Shown piece by piece: positions 42,702-54,572 of a stretch of DNA of 64,000 bases. Position 1 is the stretch's first letter. Each line of letters opens with the position of its first letter. Position numbers and translations under genes: made by a program. The DNA is from Basidiobolus meristosporus CBS 931.73 (lineage: Eukaryota; Basidiobolomycota; Basidiobolomycetes; Basidiobolales; Basidiobolaceae): assembly GCA_002104905.1 (NCBI GenBank), contig MCFE01000045.1:1-64000 (forward strand), written 5' to 3'. The notes under the pieces are model-generated. The model was not told where the DNA came from and ran no database searches. It saw only the letters and a list, made by a program, of their open reading frames with translations.

Positions 42702-43908
42702 TTTCTGTGCGCTTAACACCCTTAAATAAACTTGAAAAGTGAAAACTATTGGTAAGTATTCGTACGAATGGAGTGTAGTTAAGTCGAGGGTAGGAAACAT
42801 TTCCAAACTGCCAATTCATATTTTCGATCAAGAACGATGACTAAAAGGAATCCAGCATTTCCTGTAGGTTCATCAGCAAAACTATGACTATAACGTACCA
42901 ATAGAACTCTAGCAGAAAAGACGATAAGTGCGACCCGCTGCCAAGGGCTCAGAGGAAAAGGTAATCGAATGGAGAAAAAAACAAGTGAAGGACAAAGGGG
43001 CAAAGAACGAGGAAAACAGCGCTCAGTGAGAGGAAGAGCCAGATAATTAAAGGCCACACAATGTCTGGACCTGTGATTATCGATGATTTCTTATATTAGA
43101 GATCAATGAATAGACTATTTTAAAATAGGAGTCGTAATGAATCAATCCTTCCCATTTTTCCCAAAACACGTGGAATACGAATACAAGACCCTGAGTTGCT
43201 CTCAGCCAGCATCAGAGTGAAAAACAGATGAATTGGCGGTGACCTCATGAGCAATAACCAGCCGTCTGTTCACTTGGTTTCATCGAAGAGGCGAGGCCCC
43301 CCGCACGTTCTCGGGGCTGAATATATGCCTCATTTACAGGCAGCAGTGGAATGGCGACGGCAAGCACTCCTAGTGCTTACGTCCTCGCAAGAGTGTTTCG
43401 TATGTTTTGTTCGTATCTATCTTCCAATCACAAGCCCCCGTATCATCAAGTAAATTTTTACCCCAGGAAACCATCGATATTGGTGAGAAGAAATCACCCA
43501 CATTACTTCCCGCTGAATCATGCTTATTGACACCCCAATTTATTCAGCTGCTCCAGGGAAATGAAATTTTGGGTGAACATCCCACATCCACATCCACATC
43601 CCACATCCCACATATTGCTGTCATCATCGGGATGGCGATGGTTTATCATAATCACCCGGACTATACACACTCCAGATTTTAATCAACATACCCATCAACT
43701 CATGCATTGACAAGACACCGTCTGTTTGCTAAATCAAAATCAAGATCATCATAGATCTTGAGCCAATCAATCCCTGAAAGGTGAGCTGAGACATTGGAAA
43801 ACTTTTGTGAGCGCACGTGATCGAGCTTGTCATTTCTATCTTTTTTTTTCTAACAGTAGCTTGAATCAACCCAACCTCAGGGCAACGGCAGCCGAGTATT
43901 TTCCAAGC
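42702..43908. other. Divergent upstream region (Pumilio gene / PRPP synthetase)
   Basis: No gene is seen. A short (ccacat)n-type repeat occurs at about 43578-43614. The upstream in-frame extension of the synthetase ORF (from 43807) contains no family sequence and was not used. Confidence 0.5.
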
Positions 43909-45098
43909 ATGCGTGAAACAAAAATCTTCTCCGGTACCTCTCATCCTGAGCTTGCTGAGTTGATCACTCAGCGCTTGGGAGAGAAAACCTCCCCTGTCGC
44001 TTTGAAGAAGTTCTCCAATCGCGAGACCTCCATCGAAATCGGTGTCTCTGTGCGTAACCAGGATGTCTTCATCATTCAGTCGGGAGGTTGCGGAAATGTG
44101 AACGACCATCTTATGGAGCTTCTTATCATGATCAACGCCTGTAAGATTGCCTCGGCCAAGCGTATCACCGCTGTCATGCCTGCTTTCCCCTATTCTAAGC
44201 AATCCAAGAAGAAGTCTCGCAGCGCCATCACTGCCAAGTGTGAGTCGACCGTATAATGATGGGTGAAACGCCTTGAATTTTAATCCTTTTGGTTATCTAG
44301 TGATCGCCAACATGCTTACTGTTGCTGGTGTTGACCACATCATTACCCTTGACCTTCACGCTTCGCAAATGCAAGGCTTCTTCAACAAGCCTGTCGACAA
44401 TCTCTTTGCCGAGCCAAATATCGCCAAGTGGATTATGGAGAACGTTCCTGACTACAAGGACGGTGTTGTCGTGTCCAAAAACGCTGGCGGTGCTAAAAGG
44501 TGAGTGATGACGGAGAAGCTGCCTGTAGTTTGGCTAAACTAAGAATGCTGGATAATTTATAGAGTCACATCTCTCGCCGATCGTTTGAATGTGGACTTTG
44601 CATTGATTCACTCGGATCCCAAGGTCCGCTTCCACCAGTCATGTGAATCCGAGACCCAAAACTGCATTACATCCCAAGACGATGAGGGTATTACCTTGGT
44701 TGGTGACGTCAAGGGCCGAGTTGTCTTCCTCTTGGTAAGCAGTCCTAGTACCCGAGATTTACTAGATTTTGGCTAAGTCTATCTGCCTGTAGGATGACAT
44801 GATTGACAGCATCAAGAGCTTCCTCAAGGCCGCTGACCACTTGATGCAAAACTGTGGTGCTCAGCGTGTTTACATCGTAGCTACTCATGGAATTCTCTCC
44901 GGTGACTCGCTGACCAAGCTCGAGAAGTCTAACAGCGTCTACCAGGTTGTAATCACCAACACCATTGCCGTCCCTGCGGAGAAGCGTGCCATGAGCACCA
45001 AGCTCCAAGTCATCGATATCTCTGGCAGTCTTGCCGAGGCCATCCGCCGTATTCACAACGGTGAATCGATCTCCTACCTTTTCCACAATGCTGTTTAA
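43909..45098 (+). CDS. PRS1: Ribose-phosphate pyrophosphokinase, Prs1-type subunit
   Basis: The four exons are 43909-44239, 44301-44499, 44563-44734 and 44793-45098. Introns are 58-63 bp and the product is 335 residues. PRPP synthetase makes 5-phosphoribosyl diphosphate from ribose 5-phosphate and ATP for nucleotide, histidine and tryptophan synthesis. Family blocks are present: [57 protein letters not shown] and [10 protein letters not shown]. The PRPP-binding loop reads [10 protein letters not shown] instead of the catalytic DDMIDTAGT type. The next block ([21 protein letters not shown]) resembles yeast Prs1/Prs5, which act as partner subunits in hetero-oligomers. I chose ATG 43909 because the family N-terminus starts there. 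The gene symbol indicates the subunit class. Confidence 0.85.
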
Positions 45099-45866
45099 TT
45101 AGGACCTGGAAGCATTTGTCAACATTTTTTGAACACCCACTCTTACACGCCATTCCACTACCCTTCTAGACAATAAACCTAACCTGTGTATACTTACATC
45201 CATCGGCAAACCTTTTTTGAAGCGATCACCTTAACTCCAACAGTAAGACGGTTAGGGTTAGATTGGTCTATAAATAGTAACTATTGACTGACTAATAGGC
45301 TGGATGTGCGTGAACCAATAAACAGCAATCCATCTACGAATATGTTGTTCCAAGTCATGATAAGCCATTGCCTTTTCGTTAGTGGAAGCAATGGTTGTCC
45401 GTGTGAAGGGTGGAGGTATTTCAGGATTACTCTAACGTGATTTAACTCTTGAATAATCCAGATTAAATCCCCGTTGAGCGAAGTACTGAGGGAGCCTACA
45501 AATCAAGTAATCCATTACTGTTCTCTGCACCAAATCGACTCCTATCTACGCGGTGACGTGATGGGGAAATATTAATTTAACCCAGAAATATTTAGCTACC
45601 GATCATTAATCCATTAATATGCGATCAGCTAATATCGATTGGCAAGTGTTTGTCGCGTTGACGAAGAGCTTGACACCCTTGATGCTCGCCAATCAGCAAC
45701 TGAATCATTGCTATCGATTTAGGATAATTGCTCTTGCATCTTCAACAACACAGGAGCCGTTCATTTACTAGATCCACTCAGATCAAAGTTAATATGAGGT
45801 GCGAATGACGATGTCCCTTACTAAATTAATCCAGGGCAAATCTAGACGGCCGTTGCTCAGCACCAG
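45099..45866. other. Intergenic, no gene seen
   Basis: This is the 3' flank of the synthetase and upstream region of zinc-finger paralogue 3. Nothing recognisable is present. Confidence 0.5.
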
Positions 45867-45874
45867 TATTTAAG
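45867..45874 (+). promoter_or_regulatory. TATA-like element, zinc-finger paralogue 3
   Basis: The sequence tatttaag lies 48 bp upstream of the ATG, similar to the placement in the two paralogues. Confidence 0.4.
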
Positions 45875-45921
45875 GCGCTTTGGGAGTCCGCTCAACCTCG
45901 TCCTCTCAGCTTCGAACGAAT

Positions 45922-46599
45922 ATGTCGTTTTATGTACCTGATCATCCATGGTTCCCCGACATCAACGGGTTCTTTTACGGAGTCGGTGACGTCCAACAAC
46001 AACAATCGCAGATCTTCTCTACTCTGAAAGATCGCATGGTCTCTTTAAGCGATGCACCCGACCTACCGATCTCCGAAGTCCCCAAGCTGATGCACGATAG
46101 TTTCCTCGCCCAGTACGACCCCTTGGTGGCCTCGCTGAACCCTTCCCTCAATCTACAACCTAATATACTTGACATGACAAATCCACTCGAGTGCTACGCG
46201 CCCTTCCAAATGACTCAACCGGTGGTGGAGAGCAAGAAGCCTCGCCCGAGGAAGGAATCCTGGCCCAAGAAAAGCTCTAAGCCCAGTAGCCGGCGTTCCT
46301 CCACAGCCTCGTCCTCTGATCCTGCCGACAGGCCCTTCCAGTGTGATCACTGCGAGCGCGCCTTCACACGTAAACACGACTTGCAACGGCATGTGCGTCT
46401 TCACACCGGCGACAAGCCCTACCACTGCATCGTCTGTAATCGAGGATTCGCCCGAGTCGATAGCCGTCAGAGACATTATCGCGTGGAGGAGAGCTGCAGA
46501 AAGATCCTGGAGGCGTTTGATTCTTTGAATCAGAGATTCCCCATCACCACCAAATTCCCGGTCACTTACTTCGAGCCCTCTCGTAGGTTTTCCCAGTAG
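45922..46599 (+). CDS. Two-finger C2H2 zinc-finger protein (paralogue 3)
   Basis: This intronless gene gives 225 residues from MSFYVPDHPWFPDING. The frame extends 14 codons upstream but without an ATG. A polar N-terminal half is followed by a basic/serine linker (KKSSKPSSRRSSTASSS). Finger 1 is FQCDHCERAFTRKHDLQRH, and after LHTGDKP comes finger 2 (HCIVCNRGFARVDSRQRH) with a final cysteine (EESC). Intron absence, length, finger spacing and TATA placement match paralogues 1 and 2, so the three form a local family of likely transcription factors. Confidence 0.85.
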   Translation: MSFYVPDHPWFPDINGFFYGVGDVQQQQSQIFSTLKDRMVSLSDAPDLPISEVPKLMHDSFLAQYDPLVASLNPSLNLQPNILDMTNPLECYAPFQMTQPVVESKKPRPRKESWPKKSSKPSSRRSSTASSSDPADRPFQCDHCERAFTRKHDLQRHVRLHTGDKPYHCIVCNRGFARVDSRQRHYRVEESCRKILEAFDSLNQRFPITTKFPVTYFEPSRRFSQ

Positions 46600-47187
46600 T
46601 CACCTTCGACCCTTACTTCCAACATGTATACCCTCATGTATATATTCCAGTGTATCAGCATTACTCGTGTTCTCTCTCTAATCTCAATGTACATAAAGGT
46701 CGCTGATTTCAAGATTATCGACGCGCACGGTAGATACCGTACCTCGTTTCAAACCGGATTTCTCCCACCCCATTGAGCAATAACCATCACCCCACTCAAT
46801 CCATCAACCCATTGCCCTCCAATGAGCACGCACACCGTCCAAAAAGAGTATCAGTCCGATGGATATGATCCCCAAACTGGCCTCTCGATTAAGCTTAAAC
46901 AAGGTGTAACCTTCATTTTCCAACAGCTCGTTTTGGATGGGATCGTGAAACTGTATTCCATCCGGATGTGGAGTCTATATGGAAGCATATGGATCATGCT
47001 GTATTCGTTACACGCTGATACTGTCCACCTGTGGACGCTCGAGAATGGTTCGTTAATCTATGGGTGGTTGGTTGAGCACATAAGCCACCCCATGTCTGTA
47101 TACGCTACATACGCTATATACGCTTTTTACAACATTTCCTTTTATTAGTTGAATGGATGAAATGCGACATAAATAAATGCTAGGATT
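46600..47187. other. Intergenic; one weak 108-codon ORF
   Basis: A plus-strand ORF at 46822-47148 starts MSTHTVQKEYQSDGYD and turns hydrophobic, but it has no family match I know and no promoter element. The last 45 bp belong to the duplicated 3' flank of the acyl-CoA oxidase genes. Confidence 0.35.
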
Positions 47188-49445
47188 CTACTGATCAATC
47201 TCAAGATCAGGGATTTCGGTTTGCTTATAGTTGGCAGAGAGGATGGGTCGGATGACGGACTCGAAGTAGGGCACTGGTTGCTGAGGGTTATTGGCCTTGA
47301 CGAGGTTGAAGTAGGCCTCGTAGATGTTTCCATCGTATCTGCCCAGAGGGGAGTTGATGATGTAATCGGTGTAGTTGAAGGAGTCGACCAGTGGGATGGC
47401 GTCCTTACGGATCACCGAGCACAGATGGTTGACTTGCTCACGAATGACCGAAAGCTGGGATGCGGTGAAGTACTCACAGCTGAGGAACTCCCCGGCATTT
47501 TGCTTGATGCTGTGGAGACCGTAGAGTAGGCAGAGGTTGGTCAGCACGGTACGAATGCTCTCAGGCGCTTGGCGTACGGCATCCGCGAAGCGATTGAAGA
47601 TGTAGCCATAGCTGTGCATACGGGCGGCATGCAGACGCTCAACTGCGCAGCTCTCCAAGGCGGCATCTTTACTGATTCCCTTGGCCTTGGCTGCCTCGTA
47701 AATGTCGGCCGAGATCTTGACTGCATTGGCAGCAACTACACTCCATGCCTCAGAGATGGTATCCAGGTTGGCGATGGATGCGACATCATCGCCTGGACAT
47801 TTCAAGGCGCTCAACTGTCCAGCGTTCTTGAGGTAGCTGAATCCTTTGGAGACATTCTTTCCTCGCTTGATATCAAGGTATGCGGTGATCAGGGAACGGC
47901 CGGTTTGAAGGGTCAGGATGGTGTTGTCCCCTTCCCAGGTGCATTGAATGGCGAAATCGGAATACATTGATGCCAATCCAGTGTATCCAGAGTACCCGTG
48001 GCCACCACACGCTTGGCGACACTGCTCAATGGCGCTCAGACAGTTCCATGTACAGAACGCCTTGAGTCCAGCGGTGGTAGCGTGGGTCTCCTTGAGGAGC
48101 TCGATGGTTTCAGAGAGATCTTGGCCCGGGCGGGCATTCTCTAACTGATCCATCAATTGGTTGTACAGCTTTTGGACCTCAGAGCTGGTGAAGTTCACGG
48201 CCACTGCCTCGGCCAACAGAGGCAGCAGTCGATTCTGGTGGATCACATAATCCAAGATCTTGGTCTCCGGCTGCTTAGGGTTGGAAGAGAACTGGCGACG
48301 GACTGCAGCATATCTCAGCGCAATGGTGAGGGCTTTCTTGGCGTAGTTTGCACTATCCCGGACCATGGAGACTCTGCCACCAATGAGCGCGCCGTAGGCA
48401 AGCTGAGCGAGTGGGGGCTGGATGACCTTACCAGTGCGGGTGACCTGTGCGTACTTCATCAACATGTTTTGTCGAGGAATGCGGACGTGTGTGAACTGGA
48501 TCCAACCGTTGTCAATACCATCTCGACCCATTTTCTTGCCAATATCTCCGATGTTGATGCCTGGCAGCAGGTTGAATGTTTTGGGATCGCGAAGAGGGAC
48601 TACGAATGGTTTGACACCGTAGTTCTTGCCCTTCACGATCAACTGAGCGAAGGCGGTTGTGTGAGTTGCTGTATGGGCCGCACCACCAATCCACCATTTG
48701 GTGGCGGTGACGGTGGGCGTATGAACGATGAACTCGTCGGTAGCTTCATCGAAAGTGGCGGTGGTCTCAAGTCCAGCCACATTAGATCCATGTCCGAGCT
48801 CGGTCATGGCAAAGCAGCCGGTAACTCCGTTCAAGGCCAGAGCCCCCCTCTTGACCCAATATTCATATTGGGCAGGGGTGGCTTGGCCCTGGATTGTGCT
48901 GAAGAATAGGCCAGTGTGGACACCAAGTCTGGTGTAAAAAGCGGGGTCAACCAATCCCATGAGAATCATTCGTTTGTGGAAGGACTCCTTGGATTCATTG
49001 GCCAAATAAGGAAGAACGTTTCGGAGTTTCAGCAATGTGCGCTCTCTCACTTCCGGAAGGGTCAAGTTGTAATGATCATCCATTCTCCATAGTGGGTCTC
49101 TTTCCAGTTGAAACATGAATTTCTCGGTCAGCTAATGGGTGAAAGCCGGAGTATTAGGCTTCGTTCATGGTACAGGAAACAACTGCTGGGACAAACCTTG
49201 GTCTCCTCTTCGCCACCGTCCAAATAGTAGGTTAGCTCGCGTATGGGGAAGGAGGGGTTCGCACGCTCCTCAGCGAGGCTTTCGGTAGGTCTAAAGTGAA
49301 TCCATTGGTTAGTACGAACACTCGATAGTACCCCTTGATTTGTGGCTTACTTAGGTGGTTGACTCTTATTTACAGTGGAGGTCTGCTTTTTAGGCTCCAA
49401 ATGGGCCTTGATAGAAGCAAGACGGGTATCGGTATTTGGAGTCAT
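47188..49445 (-). CDS. Peroxisomal acyl-CoA oxidase, copy 1
   Basis: The exons are 49445-49351, 49290-49197 and 49131-47188, with introns of 60 and 65 bp, and the product is 710 residues. It oxidises acyl-CoA to trans-2-enoyl-CoA with FAD and transfers electrons to oxygen, the first step of peroxisomal beta-oxidation. The N-terminal domain has FPIRELTYYLDGGEEET. The mid domain has CFAMTELGHGSNV and KWWIGGAAHTATHT. The FAD-binding region GRDGIDNGWIQFTHVRIP is present. The catalytic glutamate is in FAIQCTWEGDNTILTLQT (about residue 463), following the ACGGHGYS block. The C-terminus ends LEIDQ with no PTS1 tripeptide, as in yeast Pox proteins. The TATA run is at 49518-49528. An almost identical copy lies at 52308. 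Confidence 0.95.
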
Positions 49446-49864
49446 GAAAGCGGTTGGTGGGTTATAGAACAGGTGCGAAGGGGAACTTTAGTACAGATGG
49501 GTACAGTATGGTCGATTTATATATATACATCGGAATCGGGTCGGGTTTAGGCAGCAGCGAATTCAGATGACAAAGAAAATCAATGATGTGAGCCAACGTA
49601 ACCCAAATTGGTAACACTGAGATGGATCCCCTGGGCTTCAACCAATTGCGGCATTCCAGTGTGTAAGCCCTCTTTTATTTGAGATTGGAGTTGGTCCACG
49701 GGAATCCCATCATGTCTAGGAACATTTGTTTCGTATTAGTCATTCGATTTAGTTACTGAGAATCACATTTATACGTATATCACACAGCAGGCACGTGATT
49801 CTGGCCATTAAATGTACAAGGATCAGGTGGTAAACGAAATATAAATATTGATGGATTGGATCAA
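49446..49864. other. Intergenic
   Basis: This is the promoter of acyl-CoA oxidase copy 1 (tatatatatac at 49518) plus the 3' flank of the CorA gene. Confidence 0.5.
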
Positions 49865-51734
49865 TCAAATAAGGCCCAGTTTACGCGCCATCCACACCAA
49901 GAACACCCCTAACATCGACATGAAGCACACGATGGCATAAAACCAGCCAAGACTTTCTTCATCATCCTGGCCAGGGACCTTTACATTCATCCCCCACAAC
50001 CCGGTGATGATGTTCATCGGGACAATCACCGAGGCGAGTAGGGTCATCTTGGCCATAACGTCGTTGGTACGGTTGGCGGTTTGGGTGATTTCGATGTTGA
50101 TCTGAGCCAGATAGTTGGCATGGGATCGGGAGAGGATCTTCTCGTAGTGGTTTGCGCTTTGTAACATGGTCAGGATGTGATCTAAGTTATAGGGAGAGGA
50201 GGGCCTAGTTTAGCAATCGGTTAATGCCAGCGCCGTGACTGTGGTTACCTTCGATGTCCCCTAAGTACAGTCCGATGTCGGCCACCGGGCTAGGCAAAGA
50301 GTTGTATTCTTTGCATCGTTTGATTAGCCTCTTCACCACATCCGCCTTGGGCCCGAGCAGCCGTAGCAGGCCCATGACCACTTTGCGGGCGTATCCAATC
50401 CGGCGTAACATGTCCGCCTGCTCGGTTTCTTTCAGGATGAGCACTAGCTCGTCGATGGAGTCCGCCTCGAACTCGATGTTCTGAATCAGGGGTCCAAATG
50501 CATCGGTAACATCGTCGATGATGGCATAGTTGACCCAATCTAGCGCAATATCAGTAAAGCTGTGCTGGTAAAAACGAATTGCCACCGCCAACAATCCACT
50601 AACCTGGCGTGACCTTGATGATGTTCTTCAAATGTCGGATTCTCCGAAGTACATTCGACACATGTGGGATCGAGCGAAAATGGAACTGGGCCGGGGATAG
50701 ACACGTTAGATTCAGTGGGGCAATGGATCGGACCATCAGAGTACCAACCGTGAGGATTCCTTCCTGCATGATGATGTTGTATATGCTGATGGGCTCCATG
50801 TAGGTGGAGCTGTTGGGATCTTGGTCGAATGTTCGGTAACAGATGAAATAATAATTTGTGAAAACCTCGAATTTTTCTCGCGTTTCTTCCCCCTGGATAT
50901 CCTCCGTAGTAAGGGGGTGGATCCTAAAGACCTGTGGGTGGGGTGAGGGGTTGGAAGGATTACTCGGGATTCTGAAAATCCACGAACCTTACTCATTGCC
51001 TTGAGTTCAGCGTCGGTTGGATCCAGTACGTCCAGCCAAAAGTGATCTCTAAGCAGTTCAGGTAGACTTTCGTTGTCGGTAGCGATTTCGTGGAAAGAGC
51101 GGGAATAGACGATCCCCGTGGTGTCGGAAAAAAACGTGAACCGATAGCGGGTTTCCTGGAAAAGTGTGAGCTTGGTCCAAGACGAAGCGGGGAAAGGATT
51201 AGACGTGGTTACCTGGCTTTTGAACGAGAGGGCCTGGGATTTGAAGGTCGTCTGTTTAGTGGGTAAGGTTGGCTGGATGGTGGGCGAAGCCACCTCTTCT
51301 TGGGTTTTTTCTTCCAAGTATCCCTTGAGCGCCTCAAAATCAATCCCTTCTTCGCCGGAGGGGACAACTTCTGGAGGCAAGCAAACGTCATCGTGGGAAA
51401 GAGCGCTTGCTGAGTCGAAGTTCCCGTCCTCGATATTAAAGGCAACATAAGCTGGCACAAACTCGGGGTCCTCCTCCTCTTCGATCACATTGATTCTTAG
51501 TTCCACTTCCGGTGTCCCGTAGAGTTGATTGGGAAGCGAGCGACTCAGCAGCGGTGTGGTGGGTGAAGTAGGGGCGGATTGGGAGTAGGGCATTTTGGCT
51601 GGTGAGAAGGATCTGTTAGAGCCTGGCATCCCGAAAAATATGCGGACGTATGAAAACAGCGGGTTGCTGACAACCTTGGTAACCTGTGATAAGGAGACTG
51701 ATTGATAACCGCAACAGTCACTTCCCAATTCCAT
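49865..51734 (-). CDS. CorA-type magnesium transporter (Alr/Mnr2-like)
   Basis: The four exons are 51734-50988, 50931-50604, 50539-50249 and 50181-49865. The introns are 56-67 bp, and the product is 560 residues if the first ATG is used. The start could instead be MPGSNRSFSPAKMPYS at 51629. A disordered N-terminal third is followed by the CorA cytoplasmic funnel (HPLTTEDIQGEETREKFEVF, NVLRRIRHLKNIIKVTP, DADMLRRIGYARK-like ADMLRRIGYARK and LLRLLGPKADVVK). TM1 has the pore signature GMN in ITGLWGMNVKVPGQ. TM2 is WFYAIVCFMSMLGVFLVWMA. In fungi this class imports or stores Mg2+ at the plasma or vacuolar membrane. The gene is enclosed between the two acyl-CoA oxidase copies, all on the same strand. 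Confidence 0.9.
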
Positions 51735-52307
51735 GACTCAGCACGTCAACCCATGATCATTGGTGATTTCAAGAAGGGATGGGTTTATCAAGGGCATAAT
51801 ATGGAGGTTTAGAGCTTTCATGCCTTTTCATTGACCGGGCTGATTTTTAAGCCACTTCTCAACACTTGAATTCCTATGTTTGCCACCGATCTTTGTCAGA
51901 AAATCATTCCCTGACTTGGAGTTGTTTCCAGGTGATTAGTTCAGCATCCTTGGAGACTTTAGTCACAAAAAAATCATTCAAGTGTGACACTAGGAAATAA
52001 CTTACCAATTATATGTAATAATATAAGCTGACTACAAGAAGTTGTTGATGGGTCAAGGCCAAGTAGCAAGGTTCCTGACTAAATAAACAACAGGATCAGT
52101 CAGATTTGGAGATTTTCATACTGCATGTAATATTTTTAAGTTAAATCATGGATAGGCTTGAAGTTGGTGAAACCAGATGGGACTCAAGTCCTCCATGATC
52201 ATGAGCCCTGAGCATTAAGCAACATTGCTTCCTATTAGATGAGTGGATGGGTACAACATGTTTATTTGGTGAATGGATGAAGTGAGACATAAATAAATGC
52301 TAGGATT
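51735..52307. other. Intergenic
   Basis: No gene is present. The right-hand end (52262-52307) is nearly identical to 47142-47187, the 3' flank of acyl-CoA oxidase copy 1. Confidence 0.6.
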
Positions 52308-54572
52308 CTACTGATCAATCTCAAGATCAGGGATTTCGGTTTGCTTATAGTTGGCAGAGAGGATGGGTCGGATGACGGACTCGAAGTAGGGCACTGGTTG
52401 CTGAGGGTTATTGGCCTTGACGAGGTTGAAGTAGGCCTCGTAGATGTTTCCATCGTATCTGCCCAGAGGGGAGTTGATGATGTAATCGGTGTAGTTGAAG
52501 GAGTCGACCAGTGGGATGGCATCCTTGCGGATCACCGAGCACAGATGGTTGACTTGCTCACGAATGACCGAAAGCTGGGATGCGGTGAAGTACTCACAGC
52601 TGAGGAACTCCCCGGCATTTTGCTTGATGCTGTGGAGACCGTAGAGTAGGCAGAGGTTGGTCAGCACGGTACGAATGCTCTCAGGCGCTTGGCGTACGGC
52701 ATCCGCGAAGCGATTGAAGATGTAGCCATAGCTGTGCATACGGGCGGCATGCAGACGCTCAACTGCGCAGCTCTCCAAGGCGGCATCTTTGCTGATTCCC
52801 TTGGCCTTGGCTGCCTCGTAAATGTCGGCCGAGATCTTGACTGCATTGGCAGCAACTACACTCCATGCCTCAGAGATGGTATCCAGGTTGGCGATGGATG
52901 CGACATCATCGCCTGGACATTTCAAGGCGCTCAACTGTCCAGCGTTCTTGAGGTAGCTGAATCCTTTGGAGACGTTCTTTCCTCGCTTGATATCAAGGTA
53001 TGCGGTGATCAGGGAACGGCCGGTTTGAAGGGTCAGGATGGTGTTGTCCCCTTCCCAGGTGCATTGAATGGCGAAATCGGAATACATTGATGCCAATCCA
53101 GTGTATCCAGAGTACCCGTGACCACCACACGCTTGGCGACACTGCTCAATGGCGCTCAGACAGTTCCATGTACAGAACGCCTTGAGTCCAGCGGTGGTAG
53201 CGTGGGTCTCCTTGAGGAGCTCGATGGTTTCAGAGAGATCTTGGCCCGGGCGGGCATTCTCTAACTGATCCATCAATTGGTTGTACAGCTTTTGGACCTC
53301 AGAGCTGGTGAAGTTCACGGCCACTGCCTCGGCCAACAGAGGCAGCAGTCGATTCTGGTGGATCACATAATCCAAGATCTTGGTCTCCGGCTGCTTAGGG
53401 TTGGAGGAGAACTGGCGACGGACTGCAGCATATCTCAGCGCAATGGTGAGGGCTTTCTTGGCGAAATTGGCGCTGTCTCGGACCATGGAGACTCTGCCAC
53501 CAATGAGCGCACCGTAGGCAAGCTGGGCGAGTGGGGGCTGGATGACCTTACCAGTGCGGGTGACCTGTGCGTACTTCATCAACATGTTTTGTCGAGGAAT
53601 GCGAACGTGTGTGAACTGGATCCAACCGTTGTCAATACCATCTCGACCCATCTTCTTGCCAATATCCCCGATGTTGATGCCTGGCAGCAGGTTGAATGTT
53701 TTGGGATCGCGAAGAGGGACTACGAATGGTTTGACGCCGTAGTTCTTGCCCTTCACGATCAACTGAGCGAAGGCGGTTGTGTGAGTTGCTGTATGGGCCG
53801 CACCACCAATCCACCATTTGGTGGCGGTGACGGTGGGCGTATGAACGATGAACTCGTCGGTAGCTTCATCGAAAGTGGCGGTGGTCTCAAGTCCAGCCAC
53901 GTTAGATCCATGCCCGAGCTCGGTCATGGCAAAGCAGCCGGTAACTCCGTTCAAGGCCAGAGCCCCCCTCTTGACCCAGTATTCATATTGGGCGGGAGTG
54001 GCCTGCCCTTGGATGGTGCTGAAGAACAAGCTAATGTGAACGGCGAGCCTAGTATTAAAGGCGGGATCAACCAAACCCATCAAAACAAACCGCTTTTGGA
54101 AAGACTCCATCGACTCATTGGCCAAATAAGGAAGAACGTTTCGAAGTTTCAGCAATGTGCGTTCTCTCACTTCTGGAAGGGACAGGTTGTAGTGACCATC
54201 CATTCTCCATAGTGGGTCTCTTTCCAGTTGAAACATGAACTTCTCCATCAGCTAATGCCAGGTGGGAAGGGATTAGGCTTCGCTTATGGAACAAGTAAAG
54301 ATTAGTCTGGTGCTCGAACAAACCTTGGTCTCCTCCTCGCCGCCGTCCAAGTAGTAGGTTAATTCCCGCACTGGGAAGGAGGGATTGGCACGCTCAGCAG
54401 CGATGCTTTCGGTGGGTCTACAGAGAAGTCGTTGGTTAGCGCCAATACTCCCAAGTGTTCTTCCGCTGTTAGGTTACCTGGGTGGTTGCTGAGTGTTTAC
54501 ATTGGAGGTGTGCTTCTTGGGCCCGATGTGGGCCTTGATTGAGGCAAGACGGGCGTCGGTATTTGGGTTCAT
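52308..54572 (-). CDS. Peroxisomal acyl-CoA oxidase, copy 2
   Basis: The exons are 54572-54478, 54417-54324 and 54251-52308, with introns of 60 and 72 bp in the same positions and phases as copy 1. The product is 710 residues. Catalytic and FAD motifs are the same (CTWEGDNT, FAMTELGHGSNV). From roughly residue 150 onward the protein is almost identical to copy 1 (one visible change, NFAKK for NYAKK). The first 150 residues differ at many positions, for example HYNLSLPEVRE and NTRLAVHISLFF. There is no PTS1. A separate TATA run lies at 54627-54636, so regulation may differ between copies. Confidence 0.95.

Noticed and set aside
53277-54212. 311-codon plus-strand ORF (and its counterpart 48157-48909)
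   Set aside because: They are antisense to the acyl-CoA oxidase exons, where codon bias leaves the opposite frame open. The sense protein is unmistakable.
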